This document shows, piece by piece, positions 5,957 through 7,259 of a DNA stretch of 7,259 bases (position 1 is the stretch's first letter; the number at the start of each line of letters is the position of its first letter). Source of the DNA: Prevotella sp. UBA4376 (GTDB lineage: Bacteria > Bacteroidota > Bacteroidia > Bacteroidales > Bacteroidaceae). A program made the translations under genes and the position numbers. Under the pieces are notes generated by a model that saw only the letters and a program-made list of their open reading frames with translations, ran no database searches and was not told where the DNA came from. The DNA lies in contig DGRY01000110.1 of the NCBI GenBank assembly GCA_002391185.1, positions 1 to 7,259 of the forward strand. The letters run 5' to 3'.

Positions 5957-5994
5957 ATTTTTCTTAAAAATGGCTTTATATCAATCTTTTTTAG

Positions 5995-6002
5995 TAACTT
6001 TG
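5995..6002 (+). promoter_or_regulatory. Candidate -7 promoter element upstream of the small barrel gene
   Basis: TAACTTTG matches TAnnTTTG and would start transcription near 6009, with a leader of about 115 bases. No good -33 element is seen. A second match, TATTTTTG at 6103-6110, would start only a few bases before the ATG and is less likely. The leader contains a short bulged stem, AAAGCGAG (6039-6046) with CTCGACTTT (6068-6076); otherwise nothing recognisable is visible in 6003-6123. Confidence 0.4.
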
Positions 6003-6123
6003 ACTCCGTTGAACTTACTTTGTCGTGGAAATGAAAATAAAGCGAGCTTTCTACATTTTACATTTCTCTCGACTTTAGTAAAATAGTAACTGAAAAGATA
6101 AATATTTTTGAATACTAAACTAT

Positions 6124-6615
6124 ATGAAGAAATTATTGTTCCTAAGCATTATGTTGCTTTCTGTGCTCACAGCGAGCGCTCAGTTTGAACAGGGAAAGTG
6201 GTATGCCGGTGCTTCTCTATCGGGCTTGAATCTGAAGTATAGCGGAAGTGAAGAACTCAACATGGCATTTAATGCCAAGGGAGGCTATTTTGTTGCCGAC
6301 GACATTATGGCTGTTGCCGAGCTGGGCTATAATCACAATAAAAATGTGTCAGATTATTTCACGATTGGTGCTCAGGGACGTTACTATATTGAGCAGAATG
6401 GTTTGTATCTTGGTGCTGGTTTGAAGTTTGTTCGTGCAAACAGCGACTACAACGACCTTATGCCTGGTATAGAGGTGGGCTACAGTTTCTTTATTAGTAA
6501 AACTGTTACTATAGAGCCTGCTATCTACTACGACCAGAGCTTCAAGAATCATAGCGATTATTCTTCAATAGGCTTGAAAATAGGCTTTGGTATCTATCTT
6601 GATCCAAGGGATTAA
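6124..6615 (+). CDS. Small outer-membrane beta-barrel protein
   Basis: A 163-residue protein with a clear signal peptide (MKKLLFLSIMLLSVLTASAQ; likely cleavage after Ala19). The mature part of about 144 residues is a run of amphipathic strands joined by short turns: WYAGASLSGLNLKYS, NMAFNAKGGYFVADDIMAVAELGYNHNK, YFTIGAQGRYYIEQNGLYLGAGLKFVRA, MPGIEVGYSFFISKTVTIEPAIYYDQ and SSIGLKIGFGIYL. Size and pattern fit the small 8- to 10-stranded OMP_b-brl or OmpX/OmpW-like barrels common in Bacteroidetes. No periplasmic OmpA domain follows. Function and ligand are unknown. The start is unambiguous because the signal peptide begins at this ATG. It stands alone after the repeat island, with uxuA 63 bases downstream. 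Confidence 0.85.
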   Translation: MKKLLFLSIMLLSVLTASAQFEQGKWYAGASLSGLNLKYSGSEELNMAFNAKGGYFVADDIMAVAELGYNHNKNVSDYFTIGAQGRYYIEQNGLYLGAGLKFVRANSDYNDLMPGIEVGYSFFISKTVTIEPAIYYDQSFKNHSDYSSIGLKIGFGIYLDPRD

Positions 6616-6628
6616 AGCCTATCCCCAT

Positions 6629-6648
6629 CCCTTCCCGATAGGGAAGGG
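6629..6648. repeat. Perfect GC-rich hairpin between the barrel gene and uxuA
   Basis: CCCTTCCC (6629-6636), loop GATA, GGGAAGGG (6641-6648) forms a perfect 8-bp stem. An A-rich stretch follows on the + strand, with no T tract, so it is not a classic terminator for the upstream gene; on the minus strand it would have the T run on the wrong side. C/G-rich palindromes of this kind resemble short dispersed intergenic repeats. It could also limit read-through or stabilise the 3' end of the upstream mRNA. Confidence 0.65.
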
Positions 6649-6678
6649 AGAGAAATAAAAAAAACAAACTATAAAATA

Positions 6679-7259
6679 ATGGAAAGAACATGGAGATGGT
6701 TCGGTAAGAATGATAAAATCACTCTTGCCATGCTTCGTCAGATTGGTGTCGAAGGTATTGTTACAGCGCTCCACGATGTGCCTCTTGGTGAGGTTTGGAC
6801 GCGCGAGAAAATTCACGAATTGAAGACCTACATTGAAAGCTTCGGAATGCGCTGGAGCGTTGTTGAGAGTCTTCCAGTTACTGAAACAATCAAATATGCT
6901 GGTCCTGACCGTGATGAGCAGATTGAAATCTACAAGCAGAGCTTGCGTAATCTTGCAGCCGAGGGTATTCACACCATCTGCTACAATTTCATGCCTGTTC
7001 TCGACTGGGCCCGCACCGATTTGCTTCACAAAAATCCGAATGGTTCAACGAACCTGTATTTTAATTATGCCGAATTTGCTTATTTCGACATCTACATTCT
7101 TAAGCGCGAAGGCGCACGCGAGGAATGGGCACAGTTCCAATTCCCAGCAGGAGTAGGGCAGGGGAGAAATGTTCTTGCAGAATGTGATGAATTGGCAAAG
7201 ACAATGACTCCTGAGAAAGAGCACGATCTTGTTGAAACAATCATCATCAAGACACAGGG
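6679..7259 (+). CDS. uxuA: UxuA, mannonate dehydratase, 3'-truncated by the window edge
   Basis: Mannonate dehydratase (EC 4.2.1.8) converts D-mannonate to 2-keto-3-deoxy-D-gluconate in glucuronate catabolism in the cytoplasm. The frame opens MERTWRWFGKNDKITLAMLR and runs open to the last base, giving 193 codons, about half of the usual 390 or so. Family hallmarks are clear: TWRWFG at the N-terminus, GIVTALHDVPLGEVW, WSVVESLPV, AGPDRDEQIEIYKQSLRNLA, CYNFMPVLDWARTDL and YFDIYILKREGA. Most metal-binding and catalytic residues of the family lie in the missing half, so they cannot be checked. Residues about 150-165 (QFQFPAGVGQGRN) form a Gly-rich stretch longer than I recall in the enterobacterial enzyme. 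The ATG follows an A-rich leader without a Shine-Dalgarno. No promoter motif is obvious in the 63-base gap, so co-transcription with the barrel gene or an unrecognised promoter are both possible. Confidence 0.93.
   Translation, partial: MERTWRWFGKNDKITLAMLRQIGVEGIVTALHDVPLGEVWTREKIHELKTYIESFGMRWSVVESLPVTETIKYAGPDRDEQIEIYKQSLRNLAAEGIHTICYNFMPVLDWARTDLLHKNPNGSTNLYFNYAEFAYFDIYILKREGAREEWAQFQFPAGVGQGRNVLAECDELAKTMTPEKEHDLVETIIIKTQ

Larger units (their letters stand above)
5189..5994. repeat. Gene-free, repeat-rich intergenic island
   Basis: No convincing reading frame exists here on either strand; the best ATG-initiated frames are about 20 codons and lack coding character. The stretch is unusually dense in ordered repeats: tandem 11-mers, TCAAA-rich repeats near both ends, paired GTAAAC motifs, three CATAACA blocks, a 38-bp palindrome and small hairpins, each listed separately. 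What is seen is the repeat structure; its nature (non-autonomous mobile element, decayed replication module, structured RNA or regulatory DNA) is inference. No transposase, terminal inverted repeat or clear target-site duplication was found. Confidence 0.7.

Noticed and set aside
5189..5994. CRISPR array
   Set aside because: Repeats are of different kinds, short and irregularly spaced, some inverted, with no constant repeat-spacer pattern and no cas genes.
5189..6123. tRNA or rRNA gene
   Set aside because: No cloverleaf with a T-loop GTTCRA-type core and acceptor stem, and no rRNA-like conserved blocks were seen.
6619..7029. 136-codon open frame on the minus strand across the hairpin and uxuA
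   Set aside because: It lies opposite the well-recognised uxuA frame, includes the intergenic hairpin and shows no domain-like pattern; it is a shadow frame.

Overview
The window looks like chromosomal DNA from a member of the Bacteroidales, most likely Prevotella or a close relative. The evidence is the gene content (a Bacteroidetes FadL-like barrel, LptC as a lipoprotein, a CNNM/CorC-family protein and a membrane-anchored SurA/PpiD-type chaperone in a row), A-rich gene starts without Shine-Dalgarno sequences, and candidate promoters that fit the Bacteroidetes -7 motif TAnnTTTG. The genus is inferred from general resemblance; no search was run. All genes lie on the + strand.

Positions 1-2811 hold a tight gene cluster. 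It starts with the 3' part of an outer-membrane beta-barrel gene, followed by lptC (lipopolysaccharide export), which overlaps or nearly touches it, and 8 bases later a CNNM/CorC-family membrane protein with CBS domains. An AT-rich hairpin with a T tract (2819-2858) probably ends this unit. A separate promoter-like site (about 2864-2871) and a leader of about 90 bases precede a 714-residue membrane-anchored SurA/PpiD-like folding factor (2968-5112), which ends at a strong intrinsic terminator (5151-5188). Together these genes concern cell-envelope assembly: LPS transport, outer-membrane protein folding, a barrel protein, and probable ion transport or homeostasis.

Positions 5189-6123 contain no convincing gene and are the most unusual part of the window. 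They carry layered repeats: three tandem 11-mers, an imperfect inverted repeat of 30-base arms, a perfect tandem 14-mer, two opposed pairs of GTAAAC/GTTTAC motifs, three copies of a block built from CATAACA units (two facing each other, one direct), a perfect 38-bp A/T-rich palindrome between the facing copies, and two small hairpins with the same GCAT loop. TCAAA-rich repeats lie on both sides. The layout resembles a non-autonomous mobile element, the remnant of a replication-type module, or a structured RNA or regulatory region. The sequence alone cannot decide among these.

Positions 6124-6615 encode a small secreted beta-barrel protein with a clear signal peptide. A short spacer with a perfect CCCTTCCC/GGGAAGGG hairpin follows, then the first half of uxuA (mannonate dehydratase of hexuronate catabolism), which runs off the right edge. 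The 6124-7259 segment is functionally unrelated to the envelope cluster.
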